Assembly (NCBI RefSeq): GCF_013170805.1
Contig: NZ_CP051293.1
Coordinates: 1,603,501 to 1,667,500 of the forward strand
DNA: 64,000 nt
Source of the DNA: Mesorhizobium sp. NZP2077
Lineage (GTDB): Bacteria > Pseudomonadota > Alphaproteobacteria > Rhizobiales > Rhizobiaceae
Direction: 5' to 3'
Shown here: positions 46,362-58,667 of the stretch, piece after piece
Numbering within the stretch: the first letter of the stretch is position 1
Layout: the number at the start of each line of letters is the position of its first letter
Translations under genes and position numbers: made by a program
Notes under the pieces: generated by a model
The model's input: only the letters and a program-made list of their open reading frames with translations
Databases searched by the model: none
What the model was told of the DNA's origin: nothing

Positions 46362-46405
46362 GCAGTTCCTGACGGAAAACCGTTTCACACTTTTCCTGGA
46401 ATTGC
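46362..46405. repeat. Dispersed GCARTTCC...GGAATTGC element, copy C
   Basis: A 44-base copy (left end GCAGTTCC, one mismatch) with internal GACGGAAAACCG and CACTTTTCCT. It lies upstream of ubiG, in the gap to the histidine kinase gene. Confidence 0.75.
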
Positions 46406-46512
46406 TTCAGAGCGCTAGGAAGTCGGGCGTGAGGGCGGGAATGTCAAGGCAGCAATTTTCAATGCTGCCAAGGAACGGCCGACAAAGCGCCGGCGTTGCC
46501 GAAGGCGCCGGT

Positions 46513-48375
46513 CTATTTCGCGTCCAGCACGTCACGCAGCTTGGCCTCGAGCTGCTCGATGGTGAACGGCTTGGCCAGGAAGTGCACGTCACGGTCGAGC
46601 ACGCCGTTGTGGACGACGGCATTCCTGGTGAAACCGGTGGTGAAGACGACTTTCAGACCGGGTTGGCGCGCGACCGCTTCCTCGGCGAGCTTGCGGCCGT
46701 TCATCACCGGCATGACGATGTCGGTGAAAAGCAGGGCGATGCCAGAGGTCGCCGCCAGCTTCTGAAGGGCCTCCTGGCCACTTCCAACGTGGATCACCGT
46801 GTAGCCGAGTTCACGCATAGCGTCCGTCGTTGAGGCCCGCACACGGGCGTCGTCCTCGACGACCAGGATCGTTTCGGTGGCCTTGGCAGGGTTCTTGCCC
46901 CGCTCGGCAGGCGCTACCGGCTCCTCCGCTCCGAAAAATCGCGGCAGATAGATCCTGATCGTCGTGCCTTCGCCTGGCTCGGAGTAGATCTTGACGTGGC
47001 CGCCAGACTGCTTGACGAAGCCGAACACCTGGCTCAGACCAAGTCCCGTGCCCTTGTTGACCGGCTTGGTCGTGAAAAAAGGCTCGAAGGCCTTGGCCAT
47101 CACATCCGCCGACATGCCCTCACCGGTGTCGCTGACCGCGATCATCACATACTGGCCGGCGATCACCTCTGCATGGGTGGCGGCGTAGCTGTCGTCGAGA
47201 TGGCTGTTGGCGGTCTCGATGGTCAGCTTGCCCTCTTCTCCCATCGCGTCACGAGCGTTGACCGCCAGGTTGAGGATTGCATTCTCGATCTGGCTGGGGT
47301 CGGCATGGGTTCTCCACAGACCGCCCGCCAGCACCGTTTCGATGCGGATACCTTCGCCGAGCGCACGGTGCAGAAGGTCGGACATGCCGGTCACCAGACG
47401 GTTGGTATCGACCACCTGTGGCGCCAGCGGTTGCTGGCGGGAGAAGGCAAGCAGCCGGCCGGTCAAATTGGCCGCGCGGGTCGCCGCATCCGTCGCAGCC
47501 TCGATGAATTTCTCGATATCGTTCTCGCCGCGCTTCAGCTTGCGCTGGGCAAGATTCATGGCGCTGAGGATCACCGCCAGCATGTTGTTGAAATCGTGGG
47601 CGATGCCGCCGGTCAGTTGGCCGACGGCCTCCATCTTCTGCATCTGGCGTATCTGGGATTCGGCCTTTTCACGTGTCTGGATCTCGTTGCCGAGCTCGAT
47701 GTTCTTGCGCATCAGCTCTTCCTGGGCGGTGACGACCTCGCGGAAGCGGCGGCGGGATTGGCGGATCGTGTAGGCGCCGAGCAGGAAGACCGCCAACAGC
47801 GCGACCAGCGAGCCGATCCGCAGCCAGGCCTCGACCTGGTCGGTGTGCTCGTCGCGCGCGGCGATGTCGGCGGCGCCGATGCGCCGGATCGTATCCATGC
47901 TGGCGCGGATCTCGTCCATGGCGGCCTTGCCCTGGCCACTGCGGACCAGTTGCAAGGCCCCGGTCGCGTCGCCCTTGTCGTAGAGAGCGATCGTCTCCGC
48001 CAGTTCAGCCTGCTTTTGCGCCAGCGCGTCCTTGATGTGGCTGACCTGCGGGGCAAGCTGATCGTTCGAGGCTGTCATGGCATCGATGTGGGCAAGTTGC
48101 CCCGGGATCGCATCGACAGCCTTCTGGTACGGCTCGAGATAGGATTTCTCGCCGGTCAGCAGGTAACCGCGCTGGCCGCTCTCGGCGTCCTGTGCCAATG
48201 AAAGCAGCCCGGAAAGCTGTTCCTGGTATTCGATTGTCTCGCGCGCGGCGGCACGGTTGGCCCGCTGGCCCTCGACCAGCAGGGCGCGAGTGCCGACGAT
48301 CAGCGCCAGCAAGGCGAAGCCGACGACAAGCGGGAGCGATTGCAATCGCATGGCGCGTCGAAGACGAGCAATCAT
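46513..48375 (-). CDS. CHASE3 hybrid sensor histidine kinase with C-terminal receiver
   Basis: A 620-residue protein: one N-terminal helix, periplasmic CHASE3 sensor (about 35-180, EYQEQLSGLLSLAQDAESGQRGYLLTGE), a second helix (VALLAVFLLGAYTI), a coiled coil, the phosphoacceptor in GGIAHDFNNMLAV, an HATPase domain (NLAVNARDAMGEEG, DTGEGM, KGTGLGLS), and a receiver domain with phospho-Asp in LLFTDIVMP. The ligand is unknown. No separate response regulator is beside it; the receiver may pass phosphate on or act as a sink. Confidence 0.92.
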   Translation of the reverse strand: MIARLRRAMRLQSLPLVVGFALLALIVGTRALLVEGQRANRAAARETIEYQEQLSGLLSLAQDAESGQRGYLLTGEKSYLEPYQKAVDAIPGQLAHIDAMTASNDQLAPQVSHIKDALAQKQAELAETIALYDKGDATGALQLVRSGQGKAAMDEIRASMDTIRRIGAADIAARDEHTDQVEAWLRIGSLVALLAVFLLGAYTIRQSRRRFREVVTAQEELMRKNIELGNEIQTREKAESQIRQMQKMEAVGQLTGGIAHDFNNMLAVILSAMNLAQRKLKRGENDIEKFIEAATDAATRAANLTGRLLAFSRQQPLAPQVVDTNRLVTGMSDLLHRALGEGIRIETVLAGGLWRTHADPSQIENAILNLAVNARDAMGEEGKLTIETANSHLDDSYAATHAEVIAGQYVMIAVSDTGEGMSADVMAKAFEPFFTTKPVNKGTGLGLSQVFGFVKQSGGHVKIYSEPGEGTTIRIYLPRFFGAEEPVAPAERGKNPAKATETILVVEDDARVRASTTDAMRELGYTVIHVGSGQEALQKLAATSGIALLFTDIVMPVMNGRKLAEEAVARQPGLKVVFTTGFTRNAVVHNGVLDRDVHFLAKPFTIEQLEAKLRDVLDAK

Positions 48376-48597
48376 GTGTTATGCCGAACCAAAAGGAATT
48401 CCCCGCGGGCAGCATTTGGTAAGCGGCGCGGGCCTGGAAGGCAATATGGCGTCGTCTTGAGCCGGCATTCCGCCGCCAGCCTTGCGAAACCGAAAGCATT
48501 TGGCTAAGGAGGCCGCGCATTCAGCGGCGGGCGAGAGCCGGGCGCTTTCCTTCGTTTTCGGCTCCAGGCCGGCTTCAGTCAAAGGCATTTCGCTTCC

Positions 48598-49851
48598 ATG
48601 GCGCGTATCGTGATGAAATTCGGCGGAACCTCCGTCGCCGACATCGCCCGCATCCGCAATGTGGCGCGTCACGTCAAACGCGAGGTCGACGCCGGCCATG
48701 AGGTGGCGGTGGTGGTTTCGGCGATGGCCGGCAAGACCAATGAGCTGGTCGGCTGGACGCGCGAGGCCTCGCCGATGCACGACGCCCGCGAATATGACGC
48801 AGTCGTCGCCTCCGGCGAACAGGTCACGGCGGGCCTGCTGGCCATTGCCTTGCAGAACATGGGCGTGCATGCGCGCTCCTGGCAGGGCTGGCAGATCCCG
48901 ATCAAGACCGACAACGCGCACGGCGCGGCGCGCATCCTCGACATTGACGGCGCCTTCCTGATCAAACGCTTCGGCGAGGGCCAGGTGGCCGTCATCGCCG
49001 GCTTCCAGGGCATTGGGCCGGACAATCGCATCGCCACGCTTGGCCGTGGCGGCTCCGACACCAGCGCGGTCGCCATCGCCGCGGCGGTCAAGGCGGACCG
49101 CTGCGACATCTACACCGACGTCGATGGGGTCTACACCACCGATCCGCGCATCGAGCCCAAGGCGCGGCGGCTGGCCAAGATCTCGTTCGAGGAAATGCTT
49201 GAAATGGCCTCGCTCGGCGCCAAGGTTCTGCAGGTGCGTTCGGTCGAGCTTGCCATGGTGCACAGGGTGCGTACCTTCGTGCGGTCGTCCTTCGACGATC
49301 CCGACGCGCCCGGAATGGGGGATTTGCTCAATCCTCCGGGAACGCTCATTTGCGACGAGGAAGAGATCGTGGAACAGCAGGTCGTCACCGGAATTGCCTA
49401 CGCCAAGGACGAGGCCCAGATTTCGCTGCGCCGCGTCGGCGACCGTCCAGGCGTCGCCGCCGGCATTTTCGGGCCGCTGGCCGAGGCCAACATCAATGTC
49501 GACATGATCGTCCAGAACATCTCCGAGGACGGCAAGTTCACCGACATGACCTTCACGGTGCCTTCCGGAGACGTCGACAAGGCACTTATCGTGCTGGAGC
49601 GCCTGAAAGCCGAGATCGGCTACGATGTCGTGCAGTCGGAAGCCGGCATGTCGAAAGTTTCGGTCATCGGCATCGGCATGAGGAGCCATGCCGGTGTCGC
49701 CGCCACCGCATTCAAGGCGCTGGCCGACAAGGCGATCAATATCCGCGCCATCACCACCTCCGAGATCAAGATTTCGATACTGATCGACGGTCCGTACACA
49801 GAACTCGCGGTTCGCACTTTGCATTCCGTCTACGGTCTGGATAAGCAGTAG
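48598..49851 (+). CDS. lysC: Aspartate kinase
   Basis: A 417-residue enzyme making aspartyl phosphate, the first step toward lysine, threonine and methionine. KFGGTSVADI (catalytic Lys), TLGRGGSDTSAVAIAAA and TDVDGVYTTDPR are kinase-domain motifs; two ACT domains (about 270-400) give amino-acid feedback control (VGDRPGVAAGIFGPLAEANINVDM). It opens the conserved lysC-ptsP-prfA-prmC order. Confidence 0.96.
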   Translation: MARIVMKFGGTSVADIARIRNVARHVKREVDAGHEVAVVVSAMAGKTNELVGWTREASPMHDAREYDAVVASGEQVTAGLLAIALQNMGVHARSWQGWQIPIKTDNAHGAARILDIDGAFLIKRFGEGQVAVIAGFQGIGPDNRIATLGRGGSDTSAVAIAAAVKADRCDIYTDVDGVYTTDPRIEPKARRLAKISFEEMLEMASLGAKVLQVRSVELAMVHRVRTFVRSSFDDPDAPGMGDLLNPPGTLICDEEEIVEQQVVTGIAYAKDEAQISLRRVGDRPGVAAGIFGPLAEANINVDMIVQNISEDGKFTDMTFTVPSGDVDKALIVLERLKAEIGYDVVQSEAGMSKVSVIGIGMRSHAGVAATAFKALADKAINIRAITTSEIKISILIDGPYTELAVRTLHSVYGLDKQ

Positions 49852-49934
49852 CGAGAACGATTTGAGTTGTTGCGTGTGCGCCGGTCGCAGTGGAAACTGC
49901 GGCGGGCAATATGCCCATTGGAGAAGAAGCCGCG

Positions 49935-52205
49935 ATGCGTGACCAGGCCAGTGGCCCGCGCGTTTTGCTGAAACGGCTCCGCGAGCTCATGCAGGAGCCG
50001 CTGGAGCCGCAGGAGCGGCTTGACCGGATCGTGCGCGACATCGCTTCCAACATGGTCGCCGAAGTCTGCTCGCTCTACGTGCTGCGCGCCGATTCGGTGC
50101 TCGAGCTTTACGCCACCGAGGGTCTGAACCCGAACGCCGTCCACCTGGCGCAGCTGAGGCTCGGGCAAGGCCTTGTCGGCACCATCGCGGCAAGCGCGCG
50201 GCCGCTCAACCTCTCCAACGCGCAGGAACATCCGGCCTTCGCCTATCTGCCGGAGACGGGGGAAGAGATCTACAATTCCTTCCTCGGCGTGCCGGTGCTC
50301 AGGGCAGGGCGCACGCTGGGCGTCCTGGTCGTGCAGAACAAGACCATGCGCCATTACCGCGACGATGAGGTCGAGGCGCTGGAAACCACGGCCATGGTCA
50401 TCGCCGAGATGATCGCCACCGGCGACCTGGCGCGGCTGACCCGACCTGGCCTCGAACTCGACCTGCGCCGGCCTGTCAGCTTCACCGGCCTGTCGTTCAA
50501 CGACGGCGTCGGACTTGGCCATGTCGTGCTGCACGAGCCGCGCATCGTCGTCACCAACCTGTTCAACGAGGACAGCGAGGAAGAGGTCCGGCGGCTCGAG
50601 ACCTCACTCGGCTCGCTGCGGCTCTCCATCGACGACATGCTGGAGCGCCGCGACGTCGCGTTCGAGGGCGAGCATCGCCAGGTGCTCGAAGCCTATCGCA
50701 TGTTCGCCAATGACCGCGGCTGGGTGCGGCGCCTGGAAGAGGCGATCCGCAACGGCCTGACGGCGGAAGCTGCGGTGGAGAAGGTGCAGAGCGACATGCG
50801 CGCCCGCATGCTTCACATGACAGATCCCTATCTGCGCGAACGGATGAGCGATTTCGACGACCTCGCCAACCGGCTGCTGCGCCAGCTGATGGGACGCGGG
50901 CCGGAGGATGTCGCCAACTCGCTGCCGAAGGACGCCATCATCGTTGCCCGCTCGATGGGCGCCGCTGAACTGCTCGACTATCCCCGCGACAAATTGCGCG
51001 GGCTGGTGCTCGAGGATGGCGCAGCCACCAGCCACGTCGTCATCGTTGCGCGCGCCATGGGCATTCCGGTCGCCGGACAGATGAAGGGCGCCGTTTCCAT
51101 GGCGGAAAACGGCGACGCCATCATCGTCGACGGGGAAGAGGGCGTGATCCATCTGCGGCCGCAGCCCGATCTCGAAGCCGCCTATGCCGAGAAGGTGCGC
51201 TTCCGCGCCCGCCGGCAAGAGGTCTATCGCGAGCTGCGCAAGAAGCCGTCGACGACCAGGGACGGCGTCCAGGTCGATCTCTTGATGAATGCCGGGCTTG
51301 CCGTCGACCTGCCGCAGCTTGCCGAGGCAGGTGCGGCCGGTATCGGCCTGTTCCGCACCGAATTGCAGTTCATGGTCGCCTCGACCTTCCCGCGCGCCGA
51401 GGCGCAAGAGAAACTCTATCGCGACGTGCTCGAGGCGGCGCGCGGCAAGCCGGTCACCTTCCGCACCATCGATATCGGCGGCGACAAGGTGCTGCCCTAT
51501 TTCAAGGGTGCCATCCAGGAAGAGAACCCGGCGCTCGGCTGGCGGGCGATCCGCCTGACGCTTGATCGGCCTGGGTTGCTGCGCACCCAGATCCGTGCCT
51601 TGCTGAAGGCCAGCGGCGGGCGCGAGCTCAAGCTGATGCTGCCGATGGTGACCGAACTCGGCGAGATCGCGCAGGCGCGCGAAATCATCGACCGCGAGGT
51701 GAGGCATCTCTCTCGCTTTGCCCATCATTTGCCGACCAGCCTCAAGCTGGGCGCGATGCTGGAAGTGCCGTCGCTACTGTTCCAGCTCGACGAATTGATG
51801 AAAGCCGTCGATTTCGTCTCGGTCGGTTCGAACGATCTGTTCCAGTTCGTCATGGCGGTCGACCGCGGCAACACGCAATTGGCCAACCGCTTCGACACGC
51901 TGTCGGCGCCGTTCCTGCGTGTGCTCAAGCAGATCGCGGATGCCGGCATCCGCAACCACACGCCGGTGACGCTGTGCGGCGAACTGGCCGGCAAGCCGAT
52001 CTCGGCGATGGCGCTGATCGGCCTCGGCTTCCGTTCGATCTCGATGTCGCCGGCCTCGATCGGCCCGGTCAAGGCGATGCTGACGGAACTGCCGCTGGAC
52101 GAGCTGACGGCGTTCTTCGACGACAATCTGATGGCGCCGGCACAAGGGTTGCCGATGCGGGCGCTGCTGCAGGCCTTCGCCGACGATCGTTCGATCCCGT
52201 TGTAG
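49935..52205 (+). CDS. ptsP: Phosphoenolpyruvate-protein phosphotransferase PtsP (EI-Ntr)
   Basis: A 756-residue enzyme of the nitrogen phosphotransfer system. An N-terminal GAF domain (about 20-165; in other rhizobia it senses glutamine) precedes the EI core with the phospho-histidine in [19 protein letters not shown], then the PEP-binding barrel ([36 protein letters not shown]). It phosphorylates NPr, linking nitrogen status to transport and metabolism. GGAGAAG supports the ATG at 49935; an upstream in-frame GTG at 49890 is less likely. Confidence 0.95.
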   Translation: MRDQASGPRVLLKRLRELMQEPLEPQERLDRIVRDIASNMVAEVCSLYVLRADSVLELYATEGLNPNAVHLAQLRLGQGLVGTIAASARPLNLSNAQEHPAFAYLPETGEEIYNSFLGVPVLRAGRTLGVLVVQNKTMRHYRDDEVEALETTAMVIAEMIATGDLARLTRPGLELDLRRPVSFTGLSFNDGVGLGHVVLHEPRIVVTNLFNEDSEEEVRRLETSLGSLRLSIDDMLERRDVAFEGEHRQVLEAYRMFANDRGWVRRLEEAIRNGLTAEAAVEKVQSDMRARMLHMTDPYLRERMSDFDDLANRLLRQLMGRGPEDVANSLPKDAIIVARSMGAAELLDYPRDKLRGLVLEDGAATSHVVIVARAMGIPVAGQMKGAVSMAENGDAIIVDGEEGVIHLRPQPDLEAAYAEKVRFRARRQEVYRELRKKPSTTRDGVQVDLLMNAGLAVDLPQLAEAGAAGIGLFRTELQFMVASTFPRAEAQEKLYRDVLEAARGKPVTFRTIDIGGDKVLPYFKGAIQEENPALGWRAIRLTLDRPGLLRTQIRALLKASGGRELKLMLPMVTELGEIAQAREIIDREVRHLSRFAHHLPTSLKLGAMLEVPSLLFQLDELMKAVDFVSVGSNDLFQFVMAVDRGNTQLANRFDTLSAPFLRVLKQIADAGIRNHTPVTLCGELAGKPISAMALIGLGFRSISMSPASIGPVKAMLTELPLDELTAFFDDNLMAPAQGLPMRALLQAFADDRSIPL

Positions 52206-52215
52206 GGCCCTCATC

Positions 52216-53295
52216 ATGGTCAATTTGCCCCGCGATCGTATGGATCAAGTCGTCAAGCGTTTCGAGATGCTCGAAGCGCAGATGTCGGCCGGACCGGCGC
52301 CGGATGCCTATGTGAAAATGGCATCGGAATATGCCGAGCTGCAGGACATGGTGGCCAAGGTCAGGGAACTGCGCTCGGCCGAGCATGAGCAGGCCGACCT
52401 CGAAGCGATGCTCGCCGACAAGCGCACAGACGCCGAGATGCGGGCGCTCGCCGAGGCGGATCTGCCCGGGGTGGAGGAGCGCATCGAGGCGCTGCAGAAG
52501 GATATCCAGGTCCTGCTGTTGCCCAGGGATGCCGCCGACGACAAGAACGCCATCCTCGAAATCCGTGCCGGCACGGGCGGCGATGAAGCCGCGCTTTTCG
52601 CCGGTGACCTGTTTCGCATGTATGAGCGCTACGCCGCCGGGCGCGGCTGGCGGTTCGAGACGGTGTCGGCCAGCGACGGCGACGCTGGCGGGTTCAAGGA
52701 AATCATCGCCACCATTTCCGGCAGGGGGGTGTTTGCCCATCTGAAATTCGAATCCGGCGTGCACCGCGTGCAGCGCGTGCCGGCGACGGAGGCCAGCGGG
52801 CGCATCCACACTTCGGCTGCGACCGTCGCCGTGCTGCCGGAAGCGGAAGAGGTCGACATCGAGATCCGTGCCGAAGACATCCGCATCGACACGATGCGCG
52901 CCTCGGGCTCCGGCGGCCAGCACGTCAACACCACCGATTCTGCAGTGCGCATCACCCATTTGCCGACCGGCATTATGGTGGTGCAGGCGGAAAAGTCGCA
53001 ACACCAGAACCGGGCGAAGGCCATGCAGATCCTGCGCGCCCGGCTCTATGATCTCGAGCGCAGCAAGGCGGACGAGGAACGTTCCGAATCGCGCAAGTCG
53101 CAGGTCGGTTCCGGCGACCGCTCGGAGCGCATCCGCACCTACAATTTCCCGCAAGGCCGCGTCACCGACCATCGCATCAACCTGACGCTCTACAAGCTCG
53201 ACCGGGTGATGATGGGCGAACTCGACGAGGTCATCGACGCGCTGATCGCCGATCACCAGTCGAAACTGCTGGCCGATATCGGCCTTGATGGCTGA
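52216..53295 (+). CDS. prfA: Peptide chain release factor 1
   Basis: A 359-residue class I release factor. The GGQ motif that triggers peptide release is in [20 protein letters not shown], and the stop-codon region follows the RF1 pattern. Full length. Its end overlaps the start of prmC, which methylates this very glutamine, so the enzyme and its substrate are co-translated. Confidence 0.97.
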   Translation: MVNLPRDRMDQVVKRFEMLEAQMSAGPAPDAYVKMASEYAELQDMVAKVRELRSAEHEQADLEAMLADKRTDAEMRALAEADLPGVEERIEALQKDIQVLLLPRDAADDKNAILEIRAGTGGDEAALFAGDLFRMYERYAAGRGWRFETVSASDGDAGGFKEIIATISGRGVFAHLKFESGVHRVQRVPATEASGRIHTSAATVAVLPEAEEVDIEIRAEDIRIDTMRASGSGGQHVNTTDSAVRITHLPTGIMVVQAEKSQHQNRAKAMQILRARLYDLERSKADEERSESRKSQVGSGDRSERIRTYNFPQGRVTDHRINLTLYKLDRVMMGELDEVIDALIADHQSKLLADIGLDG

Positions 53296-54160
53296 TCCTC
53301 TGTCCGAAGCGCTGGGGCTGCTGCTGCGGGAAGCGCGGGTCAGGCTTGCGGCGGCCGCGGTCGCCGATCCGGCGCTCGACGCGCGGCTCATCGTCGAACA
53401 TTTTTCCGGCACGACGCGCACGCAGGCCATTGCCGAACCCGAACGGACGATCGACAGGAAGGCCATCGCCGCGATCGACGACGCCCTGAGGCGGCGAACC
53501 GGTGGCGAACCGGTGCATCGCATCCTCGGCTACCGCGAATTCTACGGTTTGCGCCTGTCGCTGTCGCCGGAAACACTGGAGCCGCGGCCGGATACCGAGA
53601 CGCTGGTCGAGGCGGTGCTGCCTTTCGTCAAGGCAATAGCCGCGCGGGAAGGCGCCTGCCGCATCCTCGATCTCGGCACCGGCACAGGGGCCATCGCGCT
53701 GGCGCTGCTGAGTGCGGTGCCGGCCGCGACCGCTACCGGTGTCGACATTTCCGCCGGCGCGCTGGCAACGGCGGCCCGCAATGCCGGACAGCTCGGGCTT
53801 GGCGGCCGGTTCACGACACTGCAGTCGGACTGGTTCGAAAAAGTTTCCGGCCGATACCATGTAATTGCCGCAAACCCTCCCTATATACCCTCACAAGACA
53901 TTGGAAATCTGCAGGACGAGGTCCGCGATTTCGACCCACGCCTAGCGTTGGATGGCGGTGTGGATGGGCTGAACCCCTACAGGATCATTGCCGCCGAGGC
54001 GGCACGGTTTCTTGAAGCCGAAAGCAGGATTGCGGTCGAGATCGGCCACACGCAGCGCAACGAGGTTACGGACATTTTCAAGGCGGCAGGTTATGCATCG
54101 GCCTCTGCTTTGCGCGATCTCGGCGGAAACGACAGGGTTCTTGTCTTTCAATGGGGATAA
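53288..54160 (+). CDS. prmC: Release factor glutamine methyltransferase
   Basis: A 290-residue methyltransferase that modifies the GGQ glutamine of RF1 and RF2. The SAM motif [16 protein letters not shown] and the substrate-glutamine motif [11 protein letters not shown] (NPPY) are intact; [19 protein letters not shown] is the PrmC N-terminal linker. The ATG at 53288 overlaps prfA by eight bases. Confidence 0.95.
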   Translation: MADPLSEALGLLLREARVRLAAAAVADPALDARLIVEHFSGTTRTQAIAEPERTIDRKAIAAIDDALRRRTGGEPVHRILGYREFYGLRLSLSPETLEPRPDTETLVEAVLPFVKAIAAREGACRILDLGTGTGAIALALLSAVPAATATGVDISAGALATAARNAGQLGLGGRFTTLQSDWFEKVSGRYHVIAANPPYIPSQDIGNLQDEVRDFDPRLALDGGVDGLNPYRIIAAEAARFLEAESRIAVEIGHTQRNEVTDIFKAAGYASASALRDLGGNDRVLVFQWG

Positions 54161-54470
54161 GCCTTGACGCACTGCGAAAAAACCGCTTGGCAATACCAGG
54201 GAATGCGGCTAGGGTCACCGCAACCGGATGAGACGAAGCAGGCAGTGCTCTTAGCGATTCGGTCCTCCTTGGAAATAGCTGCCTTCTTGCGCAAACGACG
54301 CCCAAGCTTCGTGCGGGAATCGTCCGGCAAGTGATGTAACCGGAACAGGATGGCACGTGGCGCCAACGCAATTGATGCGGGCGAACGCCGGTGAAGAAAC
54401 CAAACGGCTGGCTGCATGAGCGCCACCGTTCGTGACGAGTTTTCAAAAATTTCAAAATGAAGAGAGTCGA
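54161..54470. other. Intergenic region between prmC and the DUF4167 gene
   Basis: In these 310 bases I see no gene, terminator or convincing hairpin. The last 35 bases are AT-richer (TTTTCAAAAATTTCAAAATG) and probably belong to the DUF4167 promoter or leader. Confidence 0.5.
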
Positions 54471-55418
54471 ATGAGGCCACAACAGCAGAACAGGCGCATG
54501 CGCGGTCGCAACAACAATGGCGGCGGCGGTGGCAACAACAATAATAACAACAACAACCGCAAGGGACCGAATCCCCTGACGCGCAACTACGAGAGCAACG
54601 GCCCGGACGTGAAGATCCGCGGATCGGCTCAGCAGATCGCCGAAAAATACGCCACCCTGGCCCGAGACGCGCACAGCTCCGGCGATCGGGTTATGGCGGA
54701 GAACTACCTCCAGCACGCCGAACACTACAACCGCATCATTGCCGCCGCACAGGCGCAGATGCCGATCCAGAATGCGCAACAGAATCGCGATGATTTCGAC
54801 GATGACGGCGACGAGGATCGTGACGACTTCGATAATTCCGGCAACAACAATGTTTCCGATGCCCAGATCCCGGTGACCAACCATGGCGCCGGCCCGCAGC
54901 CGGTCATCGAAGGCATGCCGGCCGAGGTTGCGCTGAACCGGGAAAACGGTCGCGACAATCGAGACAATAGTGGGCGCGACAACAATGGCGGGCGCAACAA
55001 CGGCCGCGACAACAATGGCGGACGCCATCGTGATCGTCGCCCCAATGGCGGCTACGGCCAGAACGGCCAGCGCGACTTTGCTTCGTCCTCCGATCAAGGT
55101 GGCCAGCAGCAGCGCAACGAGACACCGGTCCAAGTGGACGCACAGGCAGAGTCCGCTTCACCGGTCGAGATCGTTGCGGCAGCCGAGCCGGCTCCGCTGT
55201 TCGAGAGTTTCTCGCCAGCGGCTCTTGCCGCCCAGGCCGAGCTGAACGAGGCGGCCGCCGAGAGCGGTGCTGCCCGTCGCCCGCGCCGTCCGCGCCGTCC
55301 GCGCACAAACGTCGATCAGGTCGATGGCGGTAGCGAAAGCGCCGATACGGGCGAGGTGGCAGCCAGCCCCGTCGACAGCGGCAATGCCGAGCCCGTGATT
55401 GTCGATATCGACAACTGA
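54471..55418 (+). CDS. DUF4167 domain-containing protein, Asn/Gly-rich
   Basis: A 315-residue protein with a conserved N-terminal DUF4167 domain (LTRNYESNGPDVKIRGSAQQIAEKYATLARDAHSSGDRVMAENYLQHAEHYNRI, about residues 35-90, as short helices), typical of alphaproteobacteria. On both sides are low-complexity regions: poly-Asn/Gly at 13-30, GRDNNGG-like repeats near 165-190, and an Ala/Pro/Arg-rich tail. The basic, disordered make-up suggests nucleic acid binding, but no function is established. The ATG at 54471 is used. Confidence 0.88.
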   Translation: MRPQQQNRRMRGRNNNGGGGGNNNNNNNNRKGPNPLTRNYESNGPDVKIRGSAQQIAEKYATLARDAHSSGDRVMAENYLQHAEHYNRIIAAAQAQMPIQNAQQNRDDFDDDGDEDRDDFDNSGNNNVSDAQIPVTNHGAGPQPVIEGMPAEVALNRENGRDNRDNSGRDNNGGRNNGRDNNGGRHRDRRPNGGYGQNGQRDFASSSDQGGQQQRNETPVQVDAQAESASPVEIVAAAEPAPLFESFSPAALAAQAELNEAAAESGAARRPRRPRRPRTNVDQVDGGSESADTGEVAASPVDSGNAEPVIVDIDN

Positions 55419-55441
55419 TCGAACAGCACTTCAAGACGTTG

Positions 55442-55474
55442 AACGGCGGGGAGAAATCTTCGCCGTTTTCGTTT
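55442..55474 (+). terminator. Probable terminator of the DUF4167 gene
   Basis: AACGGCG (55442-55448) pairs with CGCCGTT (55461-55467); the loop also has AGA/TCT pairs, and a T-rich stretch (TTTTCGTTT) follows. Confidence 0.6.
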
Positions 55475-55516
55475 GGGCTGACGTGGAATATTATGCATTG
55501 ACCGATATCAAGGCGT

Positions 55517-55545
55517 CTTGAGACGGCATGGTCCATGCACCATAT
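55517..55545 (+). promoter_or_regulatory. Sigma32 (RpoH)-like heat-shock promoter of clpB
   Basis: CTTGAG (55517-55522), 15 bases, CACCATAT (55538-55545) resembles the RpoH pattern CTTGAA-N13-15-CCCCATnT. It would give a leader of about 85 bases. clpB is a standard RpoH target. Confidence 0.5.
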
Positions 55546-55638
55546 CTCGGCTGAACAGGATCCGGCTCAAATGGGCGGGTCCGTCACCGCAATCTGATCC
55601 GGTGCCGCAAAGCGGGCCGGTGATGGAAGGAGACAGAT

Positions 55639-58245
<2,607 letters not shown>

Positions 58246-58250
58246 TCCAA

Positions 58251-58283
58251 CGCCGCGCGTCCAGCCTGGACGCGCGGCGTTTT
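58251..58283 (+). terminator. Rho-independent terminator of clpB
   Basis: CGCCGCGCGTCC (58251-58262) pairs perfectly with GGACGCGCGGCG (58268-58279) over AGCCT, followed by TTTT. Confidence 0.9.
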
Positions 58284-58304
58284 CATCGTGATGGTGGGGC
58301 GCGG

Positions 58305-58667
58305 ATGACGCTGGACGACTACAACGGCTTCTGCGCCTCGTTGCCCGCGACAAACCATGTCGTCCAGTGGGGCGGCGCCCATGTCTGGAAGGTCGGGACC
58401 AAGGTGTTTGCGATCGGCGGCTGGGATCAGGGCCAGCAGCTCTTCGTCACCTTCAAATGTTCCGACATCGCCTATGATTTGCTGAAGGAACAGCCGGGCT
58501 TGCTGCCCGCGCCATACCTTGCCTCGCGCGGCATGACATGGATCCAGCGTCGGACAAGCCAGAGCATGGATGATGCTGCGCTGAAGGACTATCTGCGCGA
58601 GAGCCATCGCCTTGTCGCCCTGAAGCTGACCAGGCAGGGGCGCAAGGCATTAGGGCTCGCAAGCTAG
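58305..58667 (+). CDS. MmcQ/YjbR family protein
   Basis: A 120-residue protein of the MmcQ/YjbR family (double-wing DNA-binding-like fold; role undetermined). HVVQWGGAHVWKVGTKVFAIGG, LFVTFKCSDIAYDLLKEQPGLLPAPYLASRGMTW are the conserved parts in shorter segments. The stop codon TAG is made of the TA target site plus the first base of the IS5-family element; the sequence without the insertion also reads TAG, so the protein is unchanged. Confidence 0.85.
   Translation: MTLDDYNGFCASLPATNHVVQWGGAHVWKVGTKVFAIGGWDQGQQLFVTFKCSDIAYDLLKEQPGLLPAPYLASRGMTWIQRRTSQSMDDAALKDYLRESHRLVALKLTRQGRKALGLAS

Noticed and set aside
54510..54560. Tandem AAC/GGC-type repeats that could be taken for a CRISPR or satellite.
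   Set aside because: They are in frame within the DUF4167 gene and encode Asn/Gly tracts; there are no spacers.
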